From Lachnospiraceae bacterium (lineage in GTDB: Bacteria; Bacillota; Clostridia; Lachnospirales; Lachnospiraceae), in the NCBI GenBank assembly GCA_031280955.1, contig JAITGA010000027.1:1-64000 (forward strand): a stretch of DNA of 64,000 nt, written 5' to 3'. Positions 43,004 to 52,846 of this stretch are shown piece after piece (positions within the stretch are counted from its first letter, which is position 1; each line of letters opens with the position of its first letter). The position numbers were made by a program, and so were the translations under genes. The notes beneath the pieces were generated by a model, which was not told the origin of the DNA, did not search any database, and saw nothing but the letters and a program-made list of their open reading frames with translations.

Positions 43004-44152
43004 CTACGGGATTTGAATCGGTTGCGTAACGGGTCTATTGTTTAGTGATGCCATACCGAGCTGTCCGCAATGGTTGCGCCCCCACGCCCACAAACTGCCA
43101 TCGCTCTTTAATGCCAAATTGTGTCCATCGCCTGCGGTTATACTTTTCCAGTTTGTATCAGTGCCGATTTGCACAGGAACACTTTTGTGGGCTACGGTGC
43201 CGTCGCAAAGCTGACTGTAAGTGTTCTCACCCCAAGCCCAAAGGCTACCGTTACTGCGGATGGCTTTTGTGTGGCAATAGCCTGTATTTACGCTTACCCA
43301 GTCGGTGTAATCAGTTACTTGTACCGGACTAAGCTTGTTAACTCTTGTGCCATCGCCAAGCTGACCACGGTGATTCCAACCCCATGCCCACAAACTGCCA
43401 TCTTTTTTGATTGCAAATGTATAACTAATACCTGCGTTCACGCTTGCCCAATCGGTGGCATCGCCTACCTGCGTGGGAACTCTTTTGTTGACCCTTGTAT
43501 TATCGCCGAGTTGACCGGCGTTGTTTAATCCCCACGTCCACAGGCTGCCATCGGTTTTGATGGCTAATGTATGGTTTTCACCCGTAGTTACAATCGCCCA
43601 ATCCGTGTCTGAGCCGATGCGCACGGGAGTTCTATTGGTGGTAATAGTACCATCTCCGAGTTGACCGCGATTATTCCAACCCCATGCCCATAGGCTGCCA
43701 TCGGTTTTGATGGCAACAGAATGACCACGGCCTGTAGCTACGCTTCGCCAATTCGTATCCGTACCCATTTGAACAGGGGTATGTTGAGCTGTTAGGTTGC
43801 CGATTCCAAGCTGAGCGGTATTATTTGCTCCCCACACCCACAGGCTGCCGTTGGCTTTAATCGCAAGGGAGTGATTACCATGTGCCGCAACAGCAATCCA
43901 ATCAGTATCATTGCTGATTGAAACAGGCTCTTTTCTAGTGGTTCGGGTGCCGTCGCCCACCTGCCCGGAGCCATTCAAGCCCCACGCCCACAAGCTGCCA
44001 TCGCTCTTTATTCCCAGACTGTGCGATCCGCCTGCGGCAATCATAGTAAAGTTATGCGCCGAAGGGGCTTTGGTATCATTCGCTAAAGCAGGGACTGTAA
44101 ACGCAAATATCACCGTAAGTATAAGCGTAAATCCTAGAATTTTCTTCATCAT
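43004..44152 (-). CDS. Secreted RCC1-repeat (beta-propeller) protein
   Basis: A 382-residue exported protein: signal peptide MMKKILGFTLILTVIFAFTVPALA, then seven RCC1-type repeats, each with xAIKxDGSLWAWGxN and GxxxQLGDGT. Examples are LGIKSDGSLWAWGLN, LAIKANGSLWVWGAN, VAIKTDGSLWAWGWN, LAIKTDGSLWTWGLN, FAIKKDGSLWAWGWN, KAIRSNGSLWAWGEN and LALKSDGSLWAWGRN. Seven blades make a closed propeller. No wall anchor is seen. Role unknown, probably a binding protein. The start at 44152 is set by AGGAGGGTG and the signal peptide; the longer in-frame start lacks both. Confidence 0.85.
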   Translation of the reverse strand: MMKKILGFTLILTVIFAFTVPALANDTKAPSAHNFTMIAAGGSHSLGIKSDGSLWAWGLNGSGQVGDGTRTTRKEPVSISNDTDWIAVAAHGNHSLAIKANGSLWVWGANNTAQLGIGNLTAQHTPVQMGTDTNWRSVATGRGHSVAIKTDGSLWAWGWNNRGQLGDGTITTNRTPVRIGSDTDWAIVTTGENHTLAIKTDGSLWTWGLNNAGQLGDNTRVNKRVPTQVGDATDWASVNAGISYTFAIKKDGSLWAWGWNHRGQLGDGTRVNKLSPVQVTDYTDWVSVNTGYCHTKAIRSNGSLWAWGENTYSQLCDGTVAHKSVPVQIGTDTNWKSITAGDGHNLALKSDGSLWAWGRNHCGQLGMASLNNRPVTQPIQIP

Positions 44153-44297
44153 CAAGCACCCTCCTAAGAATTGATTTGCGAACACTCCTCCACTATCAAT
44201 TTTAATGCTCTTATGGCGTATTGTCAACATAGGATTGGCAGTATATGATATATTGTGATATATGTTATATACAATGCTAAAGCAAAAAGGAGACAAC

Positions 44298-44684
44298 ATG
44301 GAAATTGTAATGCAAAACATCACCACCCCCAATGCCCCGGCGGCAATCGGCCCGTATTCACAGGCGGTCGTTACCGGAAATATGGTTTATACTTCGGGAC
44401 AGATACCAGCTTTGCCGAAGAACGGGGAAATTGTAGGGGAAGATATTGTTACCCAGGCAAAACAGACTTGTGAAAATGTCAAAGCCGTTTTGGAAGCCGC
44501 CGGGAGTGATATTAGGTTAGTGGTCAAAACGACTTGTTATTTGACCGACATGGCAGATTTTGCTGACTTCAATCATGTATATCACAAATATTTCATCCAC
44601 AACCCCGCCAGAAGCTGTGTTGCCGTCAAGCAACTGCCGCGTGACGTGTTATGCGAAATAGAAGCGGTAGCGATACTGGGATGA
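44298..44684 (+). CDS. ridA: RidA family 2-iminobutanoate/2-iminopropanoate deaminase
   Basis: A 128-residue protein, complete: TPNAPAAIGPYSQAVVTGNMVYTSGQIP, KQTCENVKAVLEAAGSDIRLVVKTTCYLTDMADFADFNHVYHKYF, PARSCVAVKQLPRDVLCEIEAVA with the substrate-binding Arg in ARSC. It removes reactive enamines from PLP enzymes. AAAAGGAGACAAC precedes the ATG. The stop overlaps the next ATG (ATGA). Confidence 0.93.
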   Translation: MEIVMQNITTPNAPAAIGPYSQAVVTGNMVYTSGQIPALPKNGEIVGEDIVTQAKQTCENVKAVLEAAGSDIRLVVKTTCYLTDMADFADFNHVYHKYFIHNPARSCVAVKQLPRDVLCEIEAVAILG

Positions 44685-45685
44685 ACGGGAAAGCGACGGG
44701 ACGAAAAGGAAGTTCGCCACTAGTATCACCGCGAAGCACGGCGATGTTGTTGTTGGCTTCTTTCATATGGGGATTTGCTTTTGTGGCGCAACGGATGGGG
44801 ATGGATTATCTGAGTCCGATTAGTTTCAATGGGACGAGATATTTCCTCGGTGCTGCCGTACTTGCACCCTTAGTCTTGATTCGCCGCCATCTTGCCCGCA
44901 AAAAAGAAGCATTAACAGGGCAACAAGAGGAACTCGGTATAGAGTCCGAAAAAGCTCTTTCCCCGGAGGATAGTAATGTAACGCAAACCGCTTCCCCCAC
45001 AAGCTCGCGCAAGGATTTACTCATTGCCGGTCTCTCCTGCGGACTCGTTCTTGCCGTTGCTACCAATCTCCAACAAATCGGCATTTACCATACCACAGTG
45101 GGTAAGGCGGGTTTTTTGACCACCCTTTATATTATCATTGTTCCGATGCTGGGCGTATTCATGAAACGGCGTGTCGATGGTATTATCTGGGCGGGAGCAT
45201 TACTGGCAGCAGTAGGTGTTTATCTGCTATGTATTGATGAAACATTCACGATCAACAGCGGCGATATCTATGTCATCGTCTGTGCCTTCGTTTTTTCGCT
45301 TCACATTCTCTTGATTGCTCATTTTGCGCCACGGGTGGATGGCATCGAGTTGTCACTTTCGCAGTTTTTGGTGGCGGGAATTATTTCCTGTTTGATTGGC
45401 TTCCCATTGGAAAAGCCGCTCATCAGCGACTTCATCGGAGCATTCTGGCCGCTTGCTTACACAGGTTTCCTCTCCAGCGGTGTTGCTTATACTTTGCAAA
45501 TCTATGGACAACGAAGAGCCGACCCGTCGGCATGTGCCTTGATTTTTAGCCTTGAGGCAGTTTTCGCCGTTCTCGGCGGTTTCTTGATTCTTCAGCAAGT
45601 ACTCTCTGCCCGAGAATTGATAGGTTGTGCGATAATGCTCGCCGCCGTAGTTTTGGTACAGTTACCGCTGCGCAAAAGAATATAG
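44681..45685 (+). CDS. EamA/DMT family transporter
   Basis: A 334-residue protein with ten hydrophobic segments in two EamA repeats: LLLASFIWGFAFVAQRMGMDYLSPISFNGTRYFLGA and GDIYVIVCAFVFSLHILLIAH ... SLEAVFAVLGGFLILQQVLSARELIGCAIMLAAVVL. A ~35-residue acidic loop splits helices 2 and 3. Substrate unknown. Coupled to ridA by ATGA. It converges on the ABC pair. Confidence 0.87.
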   Translation: MNGKATGRKGSSPLVSPRSTAMLLLASFIWGFAFVAQRMGMDYLSPISFNGTRYFLGAAVLAPLVLIRRHLARKKEALTGQQEELGIESEKALSPEDSNVTQTASPTSSRKDLLIAGLSCGLVLAVATNLQQIGIYHTTVGKAGFLTTLYIIIVPMLGVFMKRRVDGIIWAGALLAAVGVYLLCIDETFTINSGDIYVIVCAFVFSLHILLIAHFAPRVDGIELSLSQFLVAGIISCLIGFPLEKPLISDFIGAFWPLAYTGFLSSGVAYTLQIYGQRRADPSACALIFSLEAVFAVLGGFLILQQVLSARELIGCAIMLAAVVLVQLPLRKRI

Positions 45686-45700
45686 ATGAACTTCCACACC

Positions 45701-47608
45701 CTACCGATCGTACCACTTTGCTTGCGCAGAATAAAGCCGCGCATATTCGCCGCCTTGGGATAACAAGCCATCGTGAGAGCCGTCCTCTACGACTTCCCCA
45801 TCTTTGAAGACGACGACCCTGTCGGCAAGCGAAGCTATGCTGATTCTGTGTGTTACCATAATAACTGTTTTGCCCTTTGTCATGGCGATGTACTTCTTGA
45901 AAACCTCAGTTTCGGCAAGTGGGTCTAAATTGCTGGTCGGTTCATCGAGAACGATAAAATCGCGGTTACGGTAATAAGCTCTTGCAATCGCCAACTTTTG
46001 CCATTGACCGCCGGACAACTCCGTTCCCCCAATGTCTTTGCCGAGCATGGCTTCCTTGTCTGCTCCCTCAAATTCTGCAAATTCCAGAGCTTCATCTATT
46101 AGGGATTCGTCACGCTCTTTTTCAACCTCACCCAAGAATACATTGTCAGCAACGGTAAAGGTGTTAAATCTTGCGGGTTCTTGTAATACACATGACAGCG
46201 AATTGTATCTGTTTGCTGACTCTATTTCCTCTACACAATCGCCGTTAATCATTAGCTTACCGCTTGCCGGTGCCAACATTCCCGTCAATAGTTTAACAAA
46301 CGTTGTTTTGCCGGCTCCATTTTCGCCGACGAAAGCGACTTTTTCGCCTTTTCGTATTTCAAAGTTTACGTTTTTTATGCGATATTCGTCGGTAAGGGGA
46401 TAACGGTATGTTATGTCTTTGGCTTCTATTTTTTCTATATCTAGTATCACTTTCGGAGTATCCGCAGTTTCCAGAACCTGTTCACCCAAATCAATCAACT
46501 CAAAGAATTGGGCGGCTTCGTTTTTCTTCGAGATGAAGTTGGCAATTGAGCTGAACAACTGCGATGTGCTGCCCATGAGCGTATCAATGAGGACAAGTAC
46601 CGCTCCCAACGCTCCGATTGAAAGCCTACCTTGCGTCATCAAAACAATAGCAAAGATATTGGCGGCGATACCGGCTATATTTGCAATAAAGCCGCTCACC
46701 GCTCCGAGCAAAAAGACATTCATTTGATTTTTCTTTTCCTTGACCACATAGTCATCAGCAAGGATTTTCCATTTCATGAAGAAGAAATCAAACAGATTTA
46801 ACGCCTTTACCTCTTTTGCTGAGTTGCCAAGCAAAACCCCTTGGTAATATTCAGCTTCACGTAAAATTTTGCCATTATCCCGGGAAAATCTGAATTCCAG
46901 TTTGTTTCCGATGTAGGTGGTATAGAGGGTGGGAAGCGGTGCGGCAAGAACAATGAAGCAAAGAAGCGGATGAAAAATGTAAAGCGAAGCAGCGACCATG
47001 ATAACAGAAACGATTTTTGCGATGATGACATAACCCTCGATGATTACGCCTCTTTGCAAGGAACTCCATTCACCACCCATCGAATCAAAGCTGCGTTTAA
47101 TAATGTCATTTATTTTCGGAACTTCCATGTAATCGGGGTAGAGTTTCGATATTTTTTTGAACAGCTTTGCTTGGAATTTTTCTTGCAAGCGGTGGTCTTG
47201 TACTTTGCTCAGCCTTTCTATATCTTCCCCACCATATAGATAGCGGTCTATCATTTGACTCAAAAACCCGATGAACCAATATAGCACCGCAAGTCCAACC
47301 AATGAAATCAACTGCACCCTTTGCGGGTCAATGATGTTCGCATATGCGTTGGCATTGTCGATATAGCGTCCCCATACCAGAGCCATTATTGGTTGAATGA
47401 TGCTCAAAACTATTGCCAGACCCAAAAAGATACCGCACATAAGTCTTGCCGACGAAAAGACATATTTGAACAGCCGCAGCAAATAAGACAGTTTGGGCGG
47501 ATTTTCTTTCAGTATATCTTTCTCAAAAACGGCAGTATTATCAGTGAATTTTATCTCGTAGACAGGCTTTTTGTCTTCTGCCTTGTCATTTTGGTTTTTC
47601 TTAGACAT
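45701..47608 (-). CDS. ABC transporter half, permease plus ATPase (second of pair)
   Basis: About 635 residues: N-terminal soluble lead, six-helix membrane domain (~60-350), ATPase with Walker A GENGAGKTT, signature LSGGQWQKLAIARA, Walker B FIVLDEPTSNLD and switch His in VTHRIS. It forms a likely heterodimer with the gene at 47601-49397. Such pairs often export peptides or drugs; a lanthipeptide or other substrate gene is not visible nearby. ATG 47608 sits behind AAGGAGGTGATT and overlaps the partner's end. Confidence 0.85.
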   Translation of the reverse strand: MSKKNQNDKAEDKKPVYEIKFTDNTAVFEKDILKENPPKLSYLLRLFKYVFSSARLMCGIFLGLAIVLSIIQPIMALVWGRYIDNANAYANIIDPQRVQLISLVGLAVLYWFIGFLSQMIDRYLYGGEDIERLSKVQDHRLQEKFQAKLFKKISKLYPDYMEVPKINDIIKRSFDSMGGEWSSLQRGVIIEGYVIIAKIVSVIMVAASLYIFHPLLCFIVLAAPLPTLYTTYIGNKLEFRFSRDNGKILREAEYYQGVLLGNSAKEVKALNLFDFFFMKWKILADDYVVKEKKNQMNVFLLGAVSGFIANIAGIAANIFAIVLMTQGRLSIGALGAVLVLIDTLMGSTSQLFSSIANFISKKNEAAQFFELIDLGEQVLETADTPKVILDIEKIEAKDITYRYPLTDEYRIKNVNFEIRKGEKVAFVGENGAGKTTFVKLLTGMLAPASGKLMINGDCVEEIESANRYNSLSCVLQEPARFNTFTVADNVFLGEVEKERDESLIDEALEFAEFEGADKEAMLGKDIGGTELSGGQWQKLAIARAYYRNRDFIVLDEPTSNLDPLAETEVFKKYIAMTKGKTVIMVTHRISIASLADRVVVFKDGEVVEDGSHDGLLSQGGEYARLYSAQAKWYDR

Positions 47609-49397
47609 CGACAATCACCTCCTTGTACCATTGTTTTTGGGCACTGAACATCGTCGCATAGATACCGTCAGTTTTCATCAATTCGTCATGAGTGCCGTTT
47701 TCTTTGATTTTGCCATCGTAGATGACGAAAATTCTGTCGGTTATCATCGTTGAGCCAAGTCTGTGCGTGATAAATATAGCTGTTTTGTTCTCGACCATGC
47801 CCGCAAACTCGTTATATAAGTTGGCTTCTGCCATCGGGTCAAGCTGTGAGGTAGGTTCGTCAAGCAAAAGCACCGGTTTGTCACCCATGAAAGCACGAGC
47901 AATCGCTATTCGTTGCCATTGACCGCCGGAGATATCCACGCCGCCCTCGAAATCCCTGCCAAGCAGCGTATCATAACTCTTTTCAAACTTTTCCGCAAAC
48001 TTATCGGCTTTGCCTTTCATCGCTGCCATCTTTATTTTTTCTTCGTTTCCTATTTCGTCAATGTTGCCAATACCGATATTTTCTTTCAATGTAATACTGT
48101 ATCGGGGAAAATCCTGAAAAATGGGAGCAAATATTTTCGTCCGTACAGCCAACGGATATTCGTCCAAATTCTTGCCGCCGACTAGTATCTCGCCTTTGTC
48201 AGGCGAAAAGAGTCCGAGCAGCAGTTTGATCATTGTTGATTTACCCTCGCCGTTTTCACCAACAATAGACGCTTTTTCTCCGTCTTTTATCTTGAAAGTC
48301 AATCCTTTCAAAATATCTTTGTCTGTTCCGGGATATTTGAACCAAACGTCCCTGAACTCAATATCAAAGGAAGTAGGTAAATCTACTTGCGTTCCCTTTG
48401 CTTCATCGGACAAACCAAAAAACTTATCATAAAAATCATATGAATTAACATGGTAGCCCGACCATTTGAAAAATCCGGCGACACTCTCTAGATTTAAGTA
48501 TATCCCGCCGAACATTAGACTTGTCATAGCAATAAATAATCCTACCGATATTTGATTGGTTACAAACAACATAAGCATAATAATCACATTTATGATTGCG
48601 CCGATTTTGGTAATGTTGCCGCCCAACAAGATTTTTCGGATATTTTTGAAATAATAGCGTTCGTAATCACGGTTTCTTTCGTTCAACCTATCTCTGTAAG
48701 TATCAATCAAATAATCATAATTGCCATACACTTTCAACTCCTTTGAGAAGTTCCTTGACCTAAGATATCCGCCGAGAGTACTGTATTTTCGCTCTCTTTT
48801 CCAGTATGTTTCAAGCTCATTGTAGATGTTGTAGTTAGTTTTTGAAGATATATATGTTTCCAACACAAACGGAATTAAGACGGTGAGCAAAAGCCACCAC
48901 CTGATACTGAAAACATAAGCGAGTGTACCGATACTTGCGATTAGAGCCGCTCCCCGCCACATTACATACATCGGCCATAAGTGTCTTGCAGAATGTTCGG
49001 CGCGGTTGTATGCTTTGTCAATGATTTCCGCAGATGCTTCATGTTCAAAGTGTTCGTACTTCATAGTTTTTAGTTTTTTTAACATTCGTGCTTTATATAC
49101 CGTTCGCAGGATAAGAAGTGAACGTGGTTCCACATAGTTATTTACTAATCCGATAATGAGAGACGGCAAAATTGCCGCTATGACGAACAGCACCAGGAAA
49201 ACGGAATAGTCCGAAAAAGTCATTTCACCTCTTGCCACCGCCAAACCGCCATCAAAGACATTTTGGTTGATGTAAACACCAAGCGGCGTTAATAACCCAC
49301 TGATAATGGTGCAGACAAATGTTATCACCACCATCACGGGAGCTTCGGCAAAGATTATCCCGATAAGGTCTTTGTACGCCGCCAAGATTCGTTTCAT
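47601..49397 (-). CDS. ABC transporter half, permease plus ATPase (first of pair)
   Basis: A 598-residue half-transporter: membrane domain (VVITFVCTIISGLLTPLGVYINQ; a second pair of helices around ALIASIGTLAYVF), ATPase with Walker A GENGEGKST, signature ISGGQWQRIAIARA, Walker B VLLLDEPTSQLD and switch His in ITHRLG. The two halves share architecture and overlap by a few bases, so they are co-translated. No accessory genes identify the cargo. Confidence 0.85.
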   Translation of the reverse strand: MKRILAAYKDLIGIIFAEAPVMVVITFVCTIISGLLTPLGVYINQNVFDGGLAVARGEMTFSDYSVFLVLFVIAAILPSLIIGLVNNYVEPRSLLILRTVYKARMLKKLKTMKYEHFEHEASAEIIDKAYNRAEHSARHLWPMYVMWRGAALIASIGTLAYVFSIRWWLLLTVLIPFVLETYISSKTNYNIYNELETYWKRERKYSTLGGYLRSRNFSKELKVYGNYDYLIDTYRDRLNERNRDYERYYFKNIRKILLGGNITKIGAIINVIIMLMLFVTNQISVGLFIAMTSLMFGGIYLNLESVAGFFKWSGYHVNSYDFYDKFFGLSDEAKGTQVDLPTSFDIEFRDVWFKYPGTDKDILKGLTFKIKDGEKASIVGENGEGKSTMIKLLLGLFSPDKGEILVGGKNLDEYPLAVRTKIFAPIFQDFPRYSITLKENIGIGNIDEIGNEEKIKMAAMKGKADKFAEKFEKSYDTLLGRDFEGGVDISGGQWQRIAIARAFMGDKPVLLLDEPTSQLDPMAEANLYNEFAGMVENKTAIFITHRLGSTMITDRIFVIYDGKIKENGTHDELMKTDGIYATMFSAQKQWYKEVIVDV

Positions 49398-49500
49398 TTG
49401 CTATTGTTTCCTATGTTTTAATTTTCTGACAATCTTCATTCCCTACTAATCATTATTCACGCCTTGATTATTTTGTCAACGGTTTCGTGGTCAATGGTTT

Positions 49501-49675
49501 CGTCATTGCGAGGCAATCTATGCTCAACCTTTACCGAAGATGGAAGAATGACACGCTCTCTGTCATTCTTCGCACTAAGACTTTGCAAAGCAAAGTCGTG
49601 TGCATTACTAAGAACTTTGCAAAGCAAAGTTCGTGTGCTGTCATTGCGAGGCGGTTTACACGCCGAAGCAATCCA
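49501..49675. repeat. Hairpin-rich dispersed repeat block
   Basis: GACTTTG-CAAAG-CAAAGTC (49579-49597) and GAACTTTG-CAAAG-CAAAGTTC (49612-49632) are two copies of one hairpin unit, each followed by CGTGTGC. TCATTGCGAGGC occurs at both ends of the block (near 49503 and 49641), the second continuing into GGTTTACACGCC. The block resembles 22470-22546. It is an intergenic REP-like family. The remainder of 49398-49770 holds the promoter of glycan cluster II. Confidence 0.6.
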
Positions 49676-49707
49676 TTTGCATAGAAAGATGAAATACCTC
49701 TAAGATA

Positions 49708-49736
49708 TTGTCAAACCCTGCTAACTGTGGTAGGAT
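49708..49736 (+). promoter_or_regulatory. Promoter of glycan cluster II
   Basis: TTGTCA (49708-49713), 17-bp spacer, TAGGAT (49731-49736), 35 bases before the first gene. Confidence 0.5.
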
Positions 49737-49770
49737 AAGATAGAGCAATTATCCCTGTTAGGAGTAGCAA

Positions 49771-50700
49771 ATGAAGCTCTTGAGTATAATTACACCTTGT
49801 TATAATGAGGAAGACAGTATTGCTGATTTTTATGCCGAGGTAATGAAAAACGAGCAGTTTTTTCATGAAAATGGGGTAGAGTTGGAGTTTCATTTTGTTG
49901 ATGATGGTTCACAAGACGGTACTTTGGCTGCCATCAAAGCCTTACGATCCGGCGATGAACGGGTCAATTTCACTTCTTTTTCCCGCAATTTTGGCAAAGA
50001 ATCTGCCATTTATGCCGGACTGAAGCGGGCGCAGGGAGATTATCTGGTAATCATGGATGCCGATTTGCAAGATCCACCCGGATTGTTGCCGGAAATGTAC
50101 GGTTTTCTCGCAGAGGGCTATGATTCAGTGGCAACCAGAAGAGTAGACCGTAAGGGAGAGCCGGCTATCCGTTCTTTTTGGGCGCGCCGTTTTTATCGTT
50201 TGATGAAGAAAATATCAAAAGTGGAAATAGTCGATGGCGCACGTGATTACCGCCTCTTTACTCGTCAGGTGGCGGAGGCTATCTTGATGATGAGTGAGTA
50301 TAATCGTTTCACCAAGGGGATTTACGGGTGGGTAGGTTATCGCACCAAGTGGTTGGAATTTGAAAACATTGCCCGCCGTAAAGGAGAAACCAAGTGGTCA
50401 TTTTGGCGGCTGTTTTCTTATTCATTGGATGGTATCACCGCATTTTCGACCGCTCCATTGGCGGTGTCATCATTTATGGGAGTGATATTTTGCCTGATTG
50501 CCTTTGTATTTCTCATCATTGTTGTGGTAAAGGCCTTGATTTTCGGCGATCCGACTGACGGTTGGCCGTCGATGGTCAGTATTATTTTGCTGGCGGCAGG
50601 GATACAACTATTTTGTGTTGGTATCATTGGTCAGTATTTGGCAAAAACATATATGGAAGTCAAAAACCGCCCGCTATATCTAGTCAAGGAAGAGTCGTAG
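49771..50700 (+). CDS. GT2 glycosyltransferase, polyprenyl-phosphate type (GtrB/DPM1-like)
   Basis: A 309-residue protein: GT-A domain (LLSIITPCYNEEDSI, HFVDDGSQDGT, GDYLVIMDADLQDPPGLLPEM with DAD metal site, RRVDRKGEP) and two C-terminal membrane helices (VSSFMGVIFCLIAFVFLIIVVV, VSIILLAAGIQLFCVGIIGQYL). This plan matches enzymes that load a sugar onto undecaprenyl phosphate. GTTAGGAG precedes the ATG. First gene of cluster II; the next starts 2 bp after it. Confidence 0.88.
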   Translation: MKLLSIITPCYNEEDSIADFYAEVMKNEQFFHENGVELEFHFVDDGSQDGTLAAIKALRSGDERVNFTSFSRNFGKESAIYAGLKRAQGDYLVIMDADLQDPPGLLPEMYGFLAEGYDSVATRRVDRKGEPAIRSFWARRFYRLMKKISKVEIVDGARDYRLFTRQVAEAILMMSEYNRFTKGIYGWVGYRTKWLEFENIARRKGETKWSFWRLFSYSLDGITAFSTAPLAVSSFMGVIFCLIAFVFLIIVVVKALIFGDPTDGWPSMVSIILLAAGIQLFCVGIIGQYLAKTYMEVKNRPLYLVKEES

Positions 50701-50701
50701 A

Positions 50702-51460
50702 ATGGTCAGTATCATCATTCCGGTGTACAATGCCGAAAAGTATGTCAAAATGGCGATTGCGTCGGTTTTGGCACAAACATTTACGGACTGGGAATTGATA
50801 TTGTCAGATGATTGTTCAACAGATCGGAGCTTGAACATCATCGAGGAATTGATAGAGCAGATTCCTGTTGATACAAGGAAGAAGATTCACGTCATCAGGA
50901 ACGACAAAAATAGCGGTCCCGCCAAGACCCGCAATGTCGGACTCGCAGCAGCGCGAGGACGTTATTTGGCGTATCTTGATGCTGATGATATCTGGAATCA
51001 AGACAAGCTCGCCAAGCAACTGGCTTTTATGCAGGAAAAAGAAGCGGCTTTTTCGTATACCGCATACGAGTTCGGCGATGAAACAGGTAAGGGAACAGGG
51101 AGCGTGGTCAAAGTATTGCCGCTGCTTACTTATCGAAAAGCCTTGTCACGGACGATTATATCGACCTCAACGGCGATGTTTGATTTGGAACGGTTGGATA
51201 GGGATTTACTAGAAATGCCGTGTATCTCCAGTGAGGATACGGCAACATGGTGGCGGATTCTGCGGCATGGGTATCCGGCGCATGGCATGAATGAGGTGAT
51301 GACGGTGTACCGCCGTTATCACGGTTCATTGTCAGCTGACAAAAAAGAGGCGATAAAGCGGATATGGTATCTGTATCGCCAAAGAGAACATTTATCGCTG
51401 ATTCACAGTATCGCTTGCTTCATTTCATGGGCGGTACGGGCGACATGGCGCAGATTGTAG
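50702..51460 (+). CDS. GT2 glycosyltransferase
   Basis: A 252-residue GT-A enzyme: VSIIIPVYNAEKYVKMAIASVLAQTFTDWELILSDDCSTD, GPAKTRNVGLAAARGRYLAYLDADDIWNQDKLAKQ (DAD metal site), with an EDTATWW motif later in the acceptor region. It adds a sugar in exopolysaccharide assembly; donor and acceptor unknown. No membrane helix. In operon with neighbours. Confidence 0.87.
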   Translation: MVSIIIPVYNAEKYVKMAIASVLAQTFTDWELILSDDCSTDRSLNIIEELIEQIPVDTRKKIHVIRNDKNSGPAKTRNVGLAAARGRYLAYLDADDIWNQDKLAKQLAFMQEKEAAFSYTAYEFGDETGKGTGSVVKVLPLLTYRKALSRTIISTSTAMFDLERLDRDLLEMPCISSEDTATWWRILRHGYPAHGMNEVMTVYRRYHGSLSADKKEAIKRIWYLYRQREHLSLIHSIACFISWAVRATWRRL

Positions 51461-51469
51461 GAGGAAAAA

Positions 51470-52846
51470 GTGAAACGCAGTGATTCCACGAGACGAATTT
51501 TACTTCTTACTTTAAATATCATGAGCCTGTTTATTTACACGGGTCTTTATGCTTATTCTTGGTTCAGTTATTATTATCCGATCGTAAACAATCACAACCT
51601 CGGGATTGAGCTTTATGTGAATGGTCATATTCTGATTATTCTGCTTTATATCGCCATCCTCAGCGTTTTCTCTCGCACCTATGGGAGTCTCAAAATAGGT
51701 TATCTGAAACCGGGTGATGTTATTTTTTCCCAAGGCTTTTCCCTGCTTGCTGTCAATCTAATCTCATACGCCCAGATATCACTGATGCACAACTGGATAG
51801 TCGCCGCCGGCCCTTTGGCACTGGTTTTTGCCTCGCAGTTATTGGTTGCTGTGATATGGGCGTTCCTTTGTGACCGTGTCTATCGGCGGCTATTCCCGCC
51901 CCGCCGTGTTTTGCTGGTTCATGGTGAAAGTGAGGCGGAGGATATTATTGCTAAGCTGAAAAGCCGCAACGACCGTTTTCAGGTGCAGGGAGTATGCCAC
52001 ATTAGCGAGGGTGCAGAAGCGGTCAAGCGAGAAGCCGAGGGTACATATGATGCGGTAATGCTATGGGATATTGCCTTTGATATTAGAAGTGAATTGCAAA
52101 AGTATTTTTATGGAAAATCGAAGCGTGTGTATGTAATGCCTCGGATTACCGATGTCTTGATAAAAGGGGCGGATCAATTACATTTGATTGATACGCCGAT
52201 TTTTTTGACGAGGGAGTACGCCCTTACGATTGAGCAAAGACTGGCGAAACGGATGATTGATATATTTCTAGCATTGATTTTGCTCGTTATTACCTTACCA
52301 ATCATGCTGATAATTGCGTTGGTTGTATGTCTTTATGACAAAGGGCCGGCACTTTTTCGCCAATGTCGCTGTACTGCAAATGGCAAGGAGTTTTTCATCA
52401 TCAAGTTTCGCAGTATGCGGATAGATGCGGAAAGTGATGGTGTCGCCCGCCTCGCAGGGCGAAAGGATGCCCGCATTACCCCCGTGGGGCGTTTCATTCG
52501 TGCGACCAGATTTGATGAGTTACCGCAGTTGATAAATATCCTGCGTGGCGAGATGTCATTCATTGGCCCTCGTCCCGAACGTCCCGAGATTATCGCCCAA
52601 TACTTAGAAGAGATGCCGGAGTTTTCATTCCGCTTGAAGATGAAAGCGGGACTCAGCGGTTATGCGCAGATATTCGGCAAGTATAACACCACTCCCTATG
52701 ACAAACTCAAACTGGATCTTACATATATTGCCAATTACTCGTTATGGTTGGATTTGAAGCTGATGTTGCTCACTCTTAGGACACTTTTTCGCCCTGACAG
52801 TACTGAGGGAGTAGCGGAAACGGAGGAACTTTTTGACGAACAGTGA
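51470..52846 (+). CDS. Polyprenyl glycosylphosphotransferase (initiating sugar transferase)
   Basis: A 458-residue protein: four N-terminal hydrophobic helices and a CoA-binding-like middle (CapD/WbaP style, RRVLLVHGESEAEDIIAKLKSR), one more helix, then the catalytic domain KRMIDIFLALILLVITLPIMLIIAL. The catalytic part also has GPALFRQCRCTANGKEFFIIKFRSMR, FDELPQLINILRGEMSFIGPRPERPE and KAGLSGYAQI. It transfers the first sugar phosphate to undecaprenyl phosphate. GTG start behind GTAGGAGG. The next gene's TTG start lies inside its end. Confidence 0.9.
   Translation: MKRSDSTRRILLLTLNIMSLFIYTGLYAYSWFSYYYPIVNNHNLGIELYVNGHILIILLYIAILSVFSRTYGSLKIGYLKPGDVIFSQGFSLLAVNLISYAQISLMHNWIVAAGPLALVFASQLLVAVIWAFLCDRVYRRLFPPRRVLLVHGESEAEDIIAKLKSRNDRFQVQGVCHISEGAEAVKREAEGTYDAVMLWDIAFDIRSELQKYFYGKSKRVYVMPRITDVLIKGADQLHLIDTPIFLTREYALTIEQRLAKRMIDIFLALILLVITLPIMLIIALVVCLYDKGPALFRQCRCTANGKEFFIIKFRSMRIDAESDGVARLAGRKDARITPVGRFIRATRFDELPQLINILRGEMSFIGPRPERPEIIAQYLEEMPEFSFRLKMKAGLSGYAQIFGKYNTTPYDKLKLDLTYIANYSLWLDLKLMLLTLRTLFRPDSTEGVAETEELFDEQ

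Noticed and set aside
43045..43528. Plus-strand frames with repeats
   Set aside because: Antisense of the seven RCC1 repeats.
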